This document shows, piece by piece, positions 25,310-34,033 of a stretch of DNA of 64,000 nucleotides (positions are counted from its first letter, which is position 1; each line of letters opens with the position of its first letter). The stretch is from NCBI GenBank assembly GCA_942491385.1, contig CALOAF010000004.1:62001-126000 (forward strand). Reading direction: 5' to 3'. Below the pieces are notes generated by a model. It saw only the letters and a program-made list of their open reading frames with translations. It did not search any database and was not told the origin of the DNA. The stretch is from UBA6170 sp942491385 (GTDB taxonomy: Bacteria > Chloroflexota > Anaerolineae > Anaerolineales > Anaerolineaceae). The position numbers and the translations under genes were made by a program.

Positions 25310-27385
25310 TTATTGAATAGATTGGAATTTATAAAATGCTGGCTGCCGGGTATACCTGGTTGTACCACTAACGATTAAAATTGTTTTGTTGTTTATCTTA
25401 CCATTGATTGGAATCTGAATTTCTTGCGTAGAGGGTAATTCTATTCTATTAATGTTTACCCCTTCCGAATTAAATTCAAGCAAGATGACTTCATAAGTTT
25501 GGGGTAGTAAATTGTTGATGCGCGCCCATCCTTCAGCAGTCCATCCCCCATCATCCTGTTCAAAGTCAGATAAATAATCAATGGCTGGGATCTGAATGTC
25601 GTCAAGAAGGAAGCCTTCCCCATTCACGGCAGCATCTGTTACGTACTCAAATCTTAATTCAATTTGTTGGCCAGTAAATGAAGATAAATCAACATATTGT
25701 TCGACCCAACCATCACTTTCCCCGTTATAACCACATCCATAGCTATTGCCGGTGGGATTGTTATCGGTACAGGTTGGGGTTTCTAAAATCCGCCAGTTTT
25801 CACCGTCTGTGGAGACCGTTATATATAAATAATCGTAATCAACTTCAATATCATACCAAGCCATAAAAGTCATCTGTATGGGTTCAGGTACATCCGTAAA
25901 ATCAAAAGATTTGGAGAGAATCATATTTGATTCATCACCTTTATTCGACCAGAATGCAAAATCTCCGGAATAGCTTGATTCAGGAATTATCTGAGCCACG
26001 GAATTGCCTTTAAATTGAAGCACAAAATCTTTATTACATTTCAGTTCAATATAATCCACTCCAAATTGGGTAACTGATCTTTCTTGCCAGTCGAATTCAC
26101 ATTCTTTTATCTTTTCAGTAATGGCGGCTGACTGAGCACCGGGATAATTTTCATAATGGTATCTACCATCACCAACACTCTGATCCTGTAAATAGTTTGT
26201 AACAATCCAATCTGCAAACAGATCGTCCGACGTGATCGGTTTATTTGAGATCTCGTCTGTAGCGTTTATCTCAAACAATACTTTGTCGATACTATCTAAA
26301 CCATTTTCAGAATTTTGAACCAAAGACTTGGTTGCGTTTTCACCAAAACGATTTAAAAAATAATTTACAAACAAAAAAGATGACCCATAATGCGGGGTTG
26401 TATTATTTGGACTATTTGGCCAATCATTCAGTTGAATATCAGTATTCGCCAGATAAAAAGAATCAAATCCAGACTCATAGTAGCCATTTATAAATGCAGC
26501 CAGTTCCGAAAAACCTTCATTTAGCCAAGATGTCTCATTTCGATCCCGATACCAATGGATCATGTGTTGATATTCGTGTGCCAACACGCCATAAGTAAAA
26601 TGTTGACTTAAACGAATATTATTAGCATTAAGCATAAACATTTCATGCGCATTTGAAAACTCATGCACTTGTGGGGGAACCGCATCAGCAGATGAAAAAT
26701 AACCGGCTAGCCCTGATCCTAAATCCTTCGCAAGCAAAACATATAAACGCTGATCTTCGTCTATTCCAGGAATCCATTCTGTTCCAAAAAACTCCCGATT
26801 GATCGGTAATATTTCGTCTTCAAATGAGATGACTAATTGCTCAAGTTCATTTTTATCATAATCGACACCATCCTCGATCCAGAAGTAAATATTATTCGTT
26901 TTATAACCCAAAAAGGCGTTTACACGTCTATTTTCATTGGTGTCTACATTGGTAACCCAAAATTTCTCTGAATCACCAACCTGAAAATCAATTTTATTGG
27001 GAATAGTTTCTGGAATGAATTGAATGCCTTTTAATCTTCTTGCCAGATCACGTGGGTCATTTTCAGGAATATTGGTGTTTTGCAGGACTGCTAAAGTTTC
27101 AAAGGAAGAAGCTAGGTCTTCTGAATGAATCGATGGAAAAAGTCCTAAATTATCTGCGTTGGGAGAATCCTGATTTGGATTGGTTTCTGACTCAGGATTT
27201 GGTAGAGAGTTAATTTCCGGTGAGGTAGGACCGTCATTATTTGAATTCACTGCCCCACTTGCGGTTACGAATAAAAATATTCCTGATGTGGTCAGAACCA
27301 AACAAACGCAACAAATGATTATGGCAAAAGCAACGAAGATAACGACAACGATATTACTATTTTTCAAAAATACTCCCTGTTCCAA
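25310..27385 (-). CDS. Membrane-anchored InhA/M6-like metalloprotease
   Basis: The 691-residue protein starts with one signal-anchor helix (about 12-42), then a low-complexity Asn/Pro/Ser linker. The catalytic zinc motif H-E-Y-Q-H is at 270-274, followed by W-L-N-E-G-F-S-E (287-294), which supplies the third zinc ligand Glu. A beta-rich region after about residue 440 has F-A-F-W-S-N-K-G, S-F-D-F-T-D and L-R-F-E-Y-V-T-D-A-A-V-N-G-E-G motifs, as in the MAM/VEG-like domains of immune inhibitor A proteases. It probably acts outside the cell on proteins or peptides. It is 100 nt downstream of the glycosyltransferase gene and may be separately transcribed. Confidence 0.8.
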   Translation of the reverse strand: MEQGVFLKNSNIVVVIFVAFAIIICCVCLVLTTSGIFLFVTASGAVNSNNDGPTSPEINSLPNPESETNPNQDSPNADNLGLFPSIHSEDLASSFETLAVLQNTNIPENDPRDLARRLKGIQFIPETIPNKIDFQVGDSEKFWVTNVDTNENRRVNAFLGYKTNNIYFWIEDGVDYDKNELEQLVISFEDEILPINREFFGTEWIPGIDEDQRLYVLLAKDLGSGLAGYFSSADAVPPQVHEFSNAHEMFMLNANNIRLSQHFTYGVLAHEYQHMIHWYRDRNETSWLNEGFSELAAFINGYYESGFDSFYLANTDIQLNDWPNSPNNTTPHYGSSFLFVNYFLNRFGENATKSLVQNSENGLDSIDKVLFEINATDEISNKPITSDDLFADWIVTNYLQDQSVGDGRYHYENYPGAQSAAITEKIKECEFDWQERSVTQFGVDYIELKCNKDFVLQFKGNSVAQIIPESSYSGDFAFWSNKGDESNMILSKSFDFTDVPEPIQMTFMAWYDIEVDYDYLYITVSTDGENWRILETPTCTDNNPTGNSYGCGYNGESDGWVEQYVDLSSFTGQQIELRFEYVTDAAVNGEGFLLDDIQIPAIDYLSDFEQDDGGWTAEGWARINNLLPQTYEVILLEFNSEGVNINRIELPSTQEIQIPINGKINNKTILIVSGTTRYTRQPAFYKFQSIQ

Positions 27386-27484
27386 TTATTTATCCAATTA
27401 TAAGCTGTAAAAACACAGATTCCTAAAGCGTGTGAATAGATTGATAACTTTTCTTACAAAATCAGGACAATTCAGATCAGTTTT

Positions 27485-28693
27485 CTATTTTTGATTCTCG
27501 GATTGAATGATCGTTTTCTGGAGGAAGAGCACACGACTCCAAGTAATGAATAATACAAGAAATATAATTGTTCTCAGAAAAATAAGGATCCATAATCCTT
27601 CATATATGTGCCTACCCAGCAATACTGGCCATTCAATCAATGAAATCAAAGCAAGAAAGAATACGATTATAAAAGCTTTGTTGGGGCTAATAGATAAAAA
27701 TATGATTGGAATTAGATAAAGAATCCATTGTGGGCTCCATCCAGGAGACCATAAAAAGAATAATATCCAGGTAATTCCAATAAATGAAATCAATTGTGTT
27801 TCGTTCAACTTCTCTATTTTTGACATTAAGAAAATACCAATTCCAGAGAATAAAAGGAAGGTGAACCAGACCGGAATTTTTGCAGGATTGCCATAATTTT
27901 GGTTGATTAGTGTGGGATCTAAACGATCATTGATAGGAATATATGCCCCTGTCATTAAATTTCCGTCTATCAATGCCCAAATCGTTTCCCATGAATTCCG
28001 GGACGGTTGTGATTTTAAGGAGGCTAACGTCAATTCAGGCGAAAATATGTACAGACCCAACCATATTATCGCAACAGATCCGATTGCAATGAGCAAAATT
28101 TTTAAAAACTTCTTTTTGTTTTTAAAAAGGAAAATCGCTGGGATTAAGATTAGAGGAAACCATTTCGATAAAATACCAACACCTAACCATAACCCAGCAG
28201 AATTCTCTTTCTTGTCCATTAGTAGAAGAATTGTCAGTAACATGATGCCGACAACGACAAGATCAAAATACCACCAACTGTATGATATAAAAGCGAGAAA
28301 TCCAAAATAAAGCACATTCTTGAATATCAAATCATGATGATTGGTTTGCAGGTGATTGGCAATCATAGAAAACAACCAGATTGAAATCGCTCCACTAATT
28401 GTGATGAAGATATAAAGGATAAAATCAAAAAGAAATTGGTTTCCATGCGAAACCAGGTTGATAAGAGCTGTCACGAAGGCGAAAATCGGAGGATATTCAG
28501 TCCAATAATCAAAAAACGGAAGACCTGATAAATTTGATACGGAAAAATAATTAGGAAAGTCGCCCATACCATGCAGGTCGGTGGGGAATAGAGCTAAATA
28601 TAATAACAATCTTCCTGAAAAGAAAAGAATAGGTAACATCTCGATGACTGAGATGTTTTTTTTTTCTGTTCGGGAGAATTTAATGAATTTCAT
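27485..28693 (-). CDS. Polytopic membrane glycosyltransferase (GT87/DUF2029-like)
   Basis: The 402-residue protein has roughly ten membrane helices. An early loop carries D-L-H-G-M-G-D-F-P-N-Y and E-Y-P-P-I-F-A, the acidic first-loop pattern of GT-C and GT87 polyprenyl-phosphate mannosyltransferases. C-terminal W-S-P-G-W-S-P-Q-W also fits GT87 proteins. It probably moves a sugar from a lipid carrier on the outer face of the membrane; donor and acceptor are unknown. The start overlaps the stop of the MBL hydrolase gene (ATGA), so it is the tail of that operon. Confidence 0.75.
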   Translation of the reverse strand: MKFIKFSRTEKKNISVIEMLPILFFSGRLLLYLALFPTDLHGMGDFPNYFSVSNLSGLPFFDYWTEYPPIFAFVTALINLVSHGNQFLFDFILYIFITISGAISIWLFSMIANHLQTNHHDLIFKNVLYFGFLAFISYSWWYFDLVVVGIMLLTILLLMDKKENSAGLWLGVGILSKWFPLILIPAIFLFKNKKKFLKILLIAIGSVAIIWLGLYIFSPELTLASLKSQPSRNSWETIWALIDGNLMTGAYIPINDRLDPTLINQNYGNPAKIPVWFTFLLFSGIGIFLMSKIEKLNETQLISFIGITWILFFLWSPGWSPQWILYLIPIIFLSISPNKAFIIVFFLALISLIEWPVLLGRHIYEGLWILIFLRTIIFLVLFITWSRVLFLQKTIIQSENQK

Positions 28694-29322
28694 AAAAAGG
28701 GATTGTATTTTTTTTCATACCCGACTGTTGTTTCTGGACCATGTCCGGATAACAATCTGGTTTCATCGGGCAGAGTCTTAATTTCCTGGTCAATACTTCG
28801 TAGTAATTGTAATTGATTTCCGCCTGACAAATCTGTTCTACCAATGCTCATACGAAAAATTAGGTCGCCACAAAAGACAACATTTTCCAGCGCTAGATGA
28901 TAGATAATATGTCCAGGCGTATGACCCGGTGTGAATCTGGTTTGAATGCTTGTGTCGCCTAATTGAATTAAATCGAAATTCTCCAATAAATGAGTAGGTG
29001 AATACTGATTCTCAAATGGAAATCCAAAGAGTTTTGCCCCACCTTGTTCTTTCCATAAAGGTAGATCATCTTTGTGTAAATATATTTCCGGGGATTGAGA
29101 TAATTCCGGGACAATCTCATTTATTCCACTAATATGATCAAAATGTGCGTGCGTACACCAGATTTGCGTTATCTCATATTGATTCTTTTCTGCTTCCTTG
29201 AGAATTTGTTTGCTATCGAAAGAGGGGTCTACAATTGCCCCTCTTTTGGAAGGCAAATCGACAATTAAATATGAATTATTCTCAATTGGTCCTAAGACAA
29301 ATGGAAATATTTTTATAGCCAA
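28690..29322 (-). CDS. MBL-fold metallohydrolase (glyoxalase II-like)
   Basis: The 210-residue protein has the metallo-beta-lactamase metal motif T-H-A-H-F-D-H, a second ligand in G-H-T-P-G-H, Asp in F-C-G-D-L-I-F and a final His in L-S-G-H-G-P. This is the short YcbL/GloB-like form without the C-terminal hydroxyacylglutathione domain, so general thioesterase or hydrolase activity is the safe call. It overlaps the MFS gene upstream by 10 nt and the glycosyltransferase downstream by 4 nt, clear signs of one transcript. Confidence 0.85.
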   Translation of the reverse strand: MAIKIFPFVLGPIENNSYLIVDLPSKRGAIVDPSFDSKQILKEAEKNQYEITQIWCTHAHFDHISGINEIVPELSQSPEIYLHKDDLPLWKEQGGAKLFGFPFENQYSPTHLLENFDLIQLGDTSIQTRFTPGHTPGHIIYHLALENVVFCGDLIFRMSIGRTDLSGGNQLQLLRSIDQEIKTLPDETRLLSGHGPETTVGYEKKYNPFL

Positions 29323-30449
29323 TGGGGATCCTTTCTTTTAATTTTTGAAAATTGAATAAGATTAATTATTCCTACAACCGCCAACCCAATCGCTGAAATC
29401 CAAAAGATTGCTTTGGGATGTTGATTATAAACAATTCCGCACAGTGGTGGTGCCAGAATGACCGCTAATCCATTGGCAGTTTCAATAATTCCATATGCTA
29501 ATCCTGTTTCTTTGGCATGGATAAATTCCCGACTGAATGCAAGGAGCATAGTGCGAGCTAATCGATATCCTCCAAAGGAAAAATACGCCAGACCATACCA
29601 CATTAAAGAGTTACTGGTGAGAAACAAAATTGGAAATAAGATTGTTAAAGGAAAACTCAACAAAAGACCACTTCGGGCTGATAATCGGCCCAAAACTAAT
29701 GCAAAAATAACATTTCCGATACTTCCTATCGTGCCTAAATAACCAATTTGTTGTAACGATATGGATTTGAAATTTGTTAAGTAAACCGGTGCAAAATTTT
29801 GTGTAAATACCATAAAAAATAAACCAATAAAACCTAAGAGTACAATTTTCATAAAGGCAGCGTTTTTGAAAATATTCTGCTTTTCTCCTAATTCATGATG
29901 AAATTCAATTTTCGGTACATCAATCATAAAAATTAATATAGTTGATATCACAAATAAGACTGCAGCTACATAAAATAGAATCCGAAGGTCAAATTGTTGT
30001 CCAAAATAACCCCCCAATGTCGGTCCAATGACAGCTCCCAGATGGAATGCTGCGGAGGTGAACGTTAATGATCTTTCAGCGCTCCAGTCCCTACGCATAG
30101 AGGTTATATAGGCGTTCATCGGCGCCATCAATGACCCGGTCAACCCGTATAACAGCAAACCAATAACAAATACATTTAAAGAAGTGGCCAAAGCCATTAT
30201 CCAGGCTGAAACCATACCAAAAGTCCATGAAATCCACATGAGAGGTCTTGGTCCAATTCGATCCGATAGATAACCAGATGGAATTTGGGAAATTGCAGTC
30301 ATGAATCCCATTCCTCCCAAAATTACTCCAATAAAAATTGGATCTGCTCCTAATTGAAGTAGATAGATTGGTTGAAATAATAAAAACATCCCTTCGCCGA
30401 CACCCCATAATAACAGTGAAATGGAAACGAATTTAAGGTTTCGGTTCAT
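29313..30449 (-). CDS. Major facilitator superfamily transporter
   Basis: The 378-residue protein has about 12 membrane helices. The loop 2-3 signature reads G-Y-L-S-D-R-I-G-P-R-P, the typical MFS motif A, and motif C-like G-A-V-I-G-P-T-L-G-G is in helix 5. The pattern is that of drug or small-metabolite exporters (DHA1-like), but the substrate is unknown. It follows the alpha/beta hydrolase by 8 nt and overlaps the MBL gene. The grouping with hydrolases and a peptidase suggests a metabolite handling unit, not a known pathway. Confidence 0.82.
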   Translation of the reverse strand: MNRNLKFVSISLLLWGVGEGMFLLFQPIYLLQLGADPIFIGVILGGMGFMTAISQIPSGYLSDRIGPRPLMWISWTFGMVSAWIMALATSLNVFVIGLLLYGLTGSLMAPMNAYITSMRRDWSAERSLTFTSAAFHLGAVIGPTLGGYFGQQFDLRILFYVAAVLFVISTILIFMIDVPKIEFHHELGEKQNIFKNAAFMKIVLLGFIGLFFMVFTQNFAPVYLTNFKSISLQQIGYLGTIGSIGNVIFALVLGRLSARSGLLLSFPLTILFPILFLTSNSLMWYGLAYFSFGGYRLARTMLLAFSREFIHAKETGLAYGIIETANGLAVILAPPLCGIVYNQHPKAIFWISAIGLAVVGIINLIQFSKIKRKDPHWL

Positions 30450-30457
30450 ATTTGTTT

Positions 30458-31219
30458 TCAGGTTTGATTAGAAATAAATTTGTAAATTTCTTCAAATACT
30501 TGAATGCGGTCTGGCTCACGAATGATGACATGCCCGCTATTATGAACAACCAAAGTTTGTTTTTTAGGTGATCCATTGTGGTCAACGATTTGTTGTAAAT
30601 GATGAATAGGAACACTGAGGTCTTTTGTGGAGTGGATATGAAGACTTGGTAATCTTAATTTTGGTAGAGATGCCCGGAATTGAACGAATAGGTCAATCAA
30701 TTCGGCAATTGATCTAGTGGGTTGGTAAGCATAATCAACGTGATCTTTTTTGGCTTCCTGATTTTGCCAATCACCTTCTCCTTTTTTAACTTTTGGCATA
30801 ATGAGAGCAAATTGACGTATAAACCTTAATCGCCAATCTTTTTGAGGTATTTCGTACGGAGTTGAGATTGTGACCAAGCCTTCGAATTTTAGATAAGATG
30901 CCGTTACACAAGTCAATATACCACCCATCGATAACCCAACAATAAATAACTTATCCACATTCGGACGGATGAAGTGATAAGCATCTTCTATGCTTGCAAC
31001 CCAATCTTGCCAGGTACTTCTATGCATATCCCTGGGTTCAGTTGCATGGCCTGACACCCTGGGTGCAACCACTGTAATTAATTTTTCATTCAGGAATTCT
31101 CCCAACCAGCGCATTTCTTTCGGTGTGCCGGTGAATCCATGAACCAATATACAACCTACATTATTTCCTGGAAATAAAAATGGTTCAGCCGAGGGGATTA
31201 TTCTTGGAAATGAAAACAT
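30458..31219 (-). CDS. Alpha/beta hydrolase, carboxylesterase/monoacylglycerol lipase-like
   Basis: The 253-residue protein has the oxyanion motif V-H-G-F-T-G-T-P, the nucleophile elbow G-L-S-M-G-G (Ser near residue 97), the acid in H-S-T-K-D-L-S-V-P and the His in N-S-G-H-V-I. The length and H-G-F-T-G-T-P motif fit the Est30-type carboxylesterases, which hydrolyse short acyl esters in the cytoplasm. No signal peptide is present. It is 4 nt downstream of the M24 peptidase. Confidence 0.83.
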   Translation of the reverse strand: MFSFPRIIPSAEPFLFPGNNVGCILVHGFTGTPKEMRWLGEFLNEKLITVVAPRVSGHATEPRDMHRSTWQDWVASIEDAYHFIRPNVDKLFIVGLSMGGILTCVTASYLKFEGLVTISTPYEIPQKDWRLRFIRQFALIMPKVKKGEGDWQNQEAKKDHVDYAYQPTRSIAELIDLFVQFRASLPKLRLPSLHIHSTKDLSVPIHHLQQIVDHNGSPKKQTLVVHNSGHVIIREPDRIQVFEEIYKFISNQT

Positions 31220-31223
31220 CAGA

Positions 31224-32327
31224 TTACCATAAGGTTGTTAATTCTCTGGGCATATCTGTCAGTGATTCAGCGCCACTTTCAGTAATGACCACATCATCTT
31301 CTATTCTTACACCACCTTTTCCAGCAAGATATATTCCTGGTTCGACAGTAAAAACCATTCCTGGTTCAAGAATCAGTGAATTCTCAGAATAGATGTAAGG
31401 TGTTTCATGACTTTCCATCCCAAGACCATGCCCGGTTCGGTGGAAAAAGAACTCCCCATATCCTGTTTGAGCAATTACTTCCCTCGTGGCATCGTCAATG
31501 GAACCGGCGGTCACACCTGTTTTTCCCGCATTAACGCCCCGACAATTGGCTTGCTTGACAATTTCCGCAATGGTATTAAAAATTGGGTCAACTTCTCCGA
31601 CTGCAAAAGTCCTGGTGATATCGGAAGCATATCCCTCAAAGCTAGCGCCCCAATCGACCAACAATAGTTCGCCTTGTTGGACGACATGATCAGAAGGGGT
31701 TGCATGCGGGTCAGCACTATTTGCTCCGGATGCAACAATGGGTTGGAAGGGTAATTCACCAGAGCCGTTTTTCAGTAAGTTGATCGTTAACAAAGACGCT
31801 AATTCTCTCTCAGATTTTCCTAAAACAGTTTCCTGTAATGTATCAATCAGAGCATTTTGAGCAATTTCTGCAGCTTTCTTCATAAATCGAATTTCTGATT
31901 GGTCTTTAATAATCCTGAAATTTGCAAAAACTTCATCTGCCGCGATAATTTCAGATTCCAGTACCGAATTCTTAAGAAAATTGAGTTCTAAAAACCGAAA
32001 ACGGATTGATTCAACCCCAACTTTTGATTTCTCTAATTTGAGATGCTCTGCGGCGGAGAAAAATGCCGTGTGCCAGGTTTCAGGATTATCTCCATATGTG
32101 AAAAGGTGTTCTATGGGAAATGTTTTTTGAGCCCGTGAAGCTTCTAATTTGGGGAGGACAAACGCCATCTTACCATCATTTCTTATGAGTAAAACAGTTG
32201 GGCGTTCCATGAGATGAAAATCGAGACCGGTTAAATACCTCATACTATATCCAGGATTTAATGCGATTACATCCAAATTCTGAATAGTCATCAAATCAAT
32301 CAATTTTTCTAAGCGTTGTGAATGCAT
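31224..32327 (-). CDS. M24-family aminopeptidase (Xaa-Pro peptidase type)
   Basis: The 367-residue protein has the N-terminal creatinase-like domain and the pita-bread catalytic domain. Metal ligands are recognisable: Asp in L-V-D-W-G-A, Asp in S-D-I-T-R-T-F, His in H-R-T-G-H-G-L-G, Glu in T-V-E-P-G-I-Y and Glu in R-I-E-D-D-V. It removes N-terminal residues, probably before proline. The start at 32327 is fixed by GGAGG 4-5 nt upstream; a frame to 32402 would add 25 unlikely residues. It leads the tight run with the esterase, MFS, MBL and glycosyltransferase genes. Confidence 0.88.
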   Translation of the reverse strand: MHSQRLEKLIDLMTIQNLDVIALNPGYSMRYLTGLDFHLMERPTVLLIRNDGKMAFVLPKLEASRAQKTFPIEHLFTYGDNPETWHTAFFSAAEHLKLEKSKVGVESIRFRFLELNFLKNSVLESEIIAADEVFANFRIIKDQSEIRFMKKAAEIAQNALIDTLQETVLGKSERELASLLTINLLKNGSGELPFQPIVASGANSADPHATPSDHVVQQGELLLVDWGASFEGYASDITRTFAVGEVDPIFNTIAEIVKQANCRGVNAGKTGVTAGSIDDATREVIAQTGYGEFFFHRTGHGLGMESHETPYIYSENSLILEPGMVFTVEPGIYLAGKGGVRIEDDVVITESGAESLTDMPRELTTLW

Positions 32328-32410
32328 ACACCCTCCAAATTTTAATATCACATCCATTCTATCACCAGGTTGTTGTAATAATAGTGATTCTATGTTCGCC
32401 AATTTATCGT

Positions 32411-33265
32411 TTAATAATTTGTTGACATATCAATTAAACCTCTTTCACGAGCAGAGTGATTACATTTATTAAAGAGGAAGATTGCTATGAAACCCGCGAA
32501 GATGGAAGTGATTATCAAGATGAGTATTAAGTTGAGATTTGACAGGGAAGAAAATGTGGGAAATGCCCTGGCAATATTTCCAACCAGGGATCTTCTTAGT
32601 AATTCCAACCAATATGTGATCGGTAAGGCATAACCAACTGGCCTTAACCAAGCAGGCAAAACATCCAATGGAAAAACCGAACCTGTAAACAAAAACAAAC
32701 CACTGGCAACCACATCACCAATGAAATAGGAATGACGGGCGGTAATGAGTGTGATCCCGGCTAAAATTAGCCCTAAAAGAGCCAGCATGATAATCCCGAG
32801 TATGAGCGAGAAAAAAAACAAAGGCCAATTTACTTGTTGAAAATCAAACGGAACATTCAAGAAAAAAAAGCCAGCCAGTAGGGTTACCAACACAGCAAAT
32901 GAACCAGTCAGAAATTTAGCTACACCACGACCAAAAAGGTATAGGGGAATATTGACTGGAGCAATATAAATGTATTTCAAAGTTCGATAATGTTCTCTAT
33001 CATCAAGTATTGTCCATGATATTCCAGAAAGAACTACAGGAACATATTGGTAAAAAGCATTGCCTAAATATAAGTAAGCAAACATGTGATTATTAAAATT
33101 TTGATCCGTGACGATTGAATACAATAATACCAAAATTCCAGCACCCGCCAATGGTTTAATTATCGAGTAGATAGTGAACAAAAATGGATCAGTCCAATTC
33201 GATTCTATTTTCCAGCCTAATCAGGAAGCCGATAAGAATGAACGGAGGGGAAATGAATTCTTCAT
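32411..33265 (-). pseudogene. ABC-2 type permease interrupted by one in-frame TGA
   Basis: The natural start is the ATG at 33265, 3 nt after the stop of the upstream permease remnant and with AGGA 8 nt before it. The reading frame gives M-K-N-S-F-P-L-R-S-F-L-S-A-S, then TGA (33221-33223), then L-G-W-K-I-E-S-N-W-T-D-P-F-L-F-T-I-Y in the same frame, and stays open to 32411. From memory of the family, the W-T-D-P-F-L-F block belongs near the N-terminus of ABC-2 permeases, and a Trp (TGG) at the stop position would fit. The rest shows six membrane helices with the usual V-F-P-L-D-V-L-P-A-W-L-R-P segment. A TTG at 33181 could give a shortened protein. Options are a nonsense mutation, a sequence error or readthrough. 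Confidence 0.65.
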
Positions 33266-33268
33266 GAG

Positions 33269-33535
33269 CTATATCCTGTTCTCGGTTAATCGGCCTTCTC
33301 GCATAGCTAACTTTTCAATGTATGCTAAAAGAAATTTTGCTGCGGTTAAATAAATGATAGATAAAATAATCAGAAAAATGATTTCAATTTTCACACTGAG
33401 GAATCCAAAACTGGGACCCGTTTCAAAAACCAATTGACGCATGGCATCCAATCCCAGAGTGAGCGGGATGATTGAACCAATGGCTGAACCCCAAAAACCC
33501 AAATTTTTAGTTTCCATTGCTACTGAATTTTCCAT
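33269..33535 (-). pseudogene. C-terminal remnant of a second ABC-2 permease
   Basis: The 88-residue frame looks like only the last third of an ABC-2 permease: I-P-L-T-L-G-L-D-A-M-R-Q-L, a final membrane helix and the K-L-A-M-R-E-G-R-L tail. The roughly 170 residues that should precede it are absent; upstream in frame lies a TGA at 33584-33586 and no related coding. No ATP-binding subunit is nearby. With the broken permease just downstream, this looks like decay of a two-permease exporter operon next to a tRNA locus. Confidence 0.6.
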
Positions 33536-33693
33536 AAATTCCCTGATGCTTTGTAAAATTTTATTATTATTTGATGGAAATAATCAATTTAAGTGGTTGC
33601 TTATTTTATCGCAGTATAAATAATCACTGAAACAATTTCTTTTGGACTAAGATTGTATTTCAGTAACATTTTATATGAGCTAATTCGGTGATC

Positions 33694-33722
33694 TTGACAC
33701 AGGTCTTTCTTCGGAGTAGAAT
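33694..33722 (+). promoter_or_regulatory. Promoter of the tRNA-Ala pair
   Basis: A perfect TTGACA (33694-33699), a 17-nt spacer and TAGAAT (33717-33722) place the transcription start near 33729, about 12 nt before the first tRNA. This is the most consensus-like sigma-70 type promoter noticed in the window. Confidence 0.8.
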
Positions 33723-33740
33723 TTCACTCACCCTGAATGA

Positions 33741-33813
33741 GGGCCTGTAGCGCAGTTGGGAGCGCGCTTCAATCGCACTGAAGAGGCCGAGGGTTCGAAT
33801 CCCTCCAGGTCCA
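33741..33813 (+). tRNA. tRNA-Ala (anticodon CGC)
   Basis: A complete 73-nt cloverleaf. The acceptor stem GGGCCTG/CAGGTCC contains the G3:U70 pair that defines alanine identity. The anticodon stem CTTCA/TGAAG encloses ATCGCAC, giving CGC. The T-arm is GAGGGTTCGAATCCCTC and the discriminator is A. CCA is not encoded. Confidence 0.95.
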
Positions 33814-33863
33814 CTGAGGTGCAAGCTTTAGATAGACGGATCAGGTTAACAATGAGTACAAAT

Positions 33864-33936
33864 GGGCCCATAGCGCAGTTGGGAGCGCGTCTCAATGGCA
33901 TTGAGAAGGCCGAGGGTTCGAATCCCTCTGGGTCCA
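33864..33936 (+). tRNA. tRNA-Ala (anticodon GGC)
   Basis: A second 73-nt tRNA, 50 nt after the first and nearly identical in the D-arm and T-arm. The acceptor stem GGGCCCA/TGGGTCC again carries G3:U70. The anticodon stem TCTCA/TGAGA encloses ATGGCAT, giving GGC. The discriminator is A and CCA is not encoded. Both alanine tRNAs share one promoter and terminator. Confidence 0.95.
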
Positions 33937-33954
33937 CTTCAATTTTTTTCCAAG

Positions 33955-33993
33955 ACACCAAGGGATATAATCAATTATCCGAGGTGTTTTTTT
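33955..33993 (+). terminator. Terminator of the tRNA-Ala unit
   Basis: An imperfect hairpin (ACACC with GGTGT outside, GGATA with TATCC inside, small internal loop) is followed by seven T residues, 18 nt after the second tRNA. Confidence 0.7.
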
Positions 33994-34033
33994 ATTTCTG
34001 ATTATTATGGCACAAATCATATAGGAGATTAAT

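Noticed and set aside
33728..34001. Open frames of 77 and 81 codons across the tRNA-Ala pair on both strands
   Set aside because: They simply read through two tRNA genes; the repeated peptide comes from the repeated tRNA sequence.
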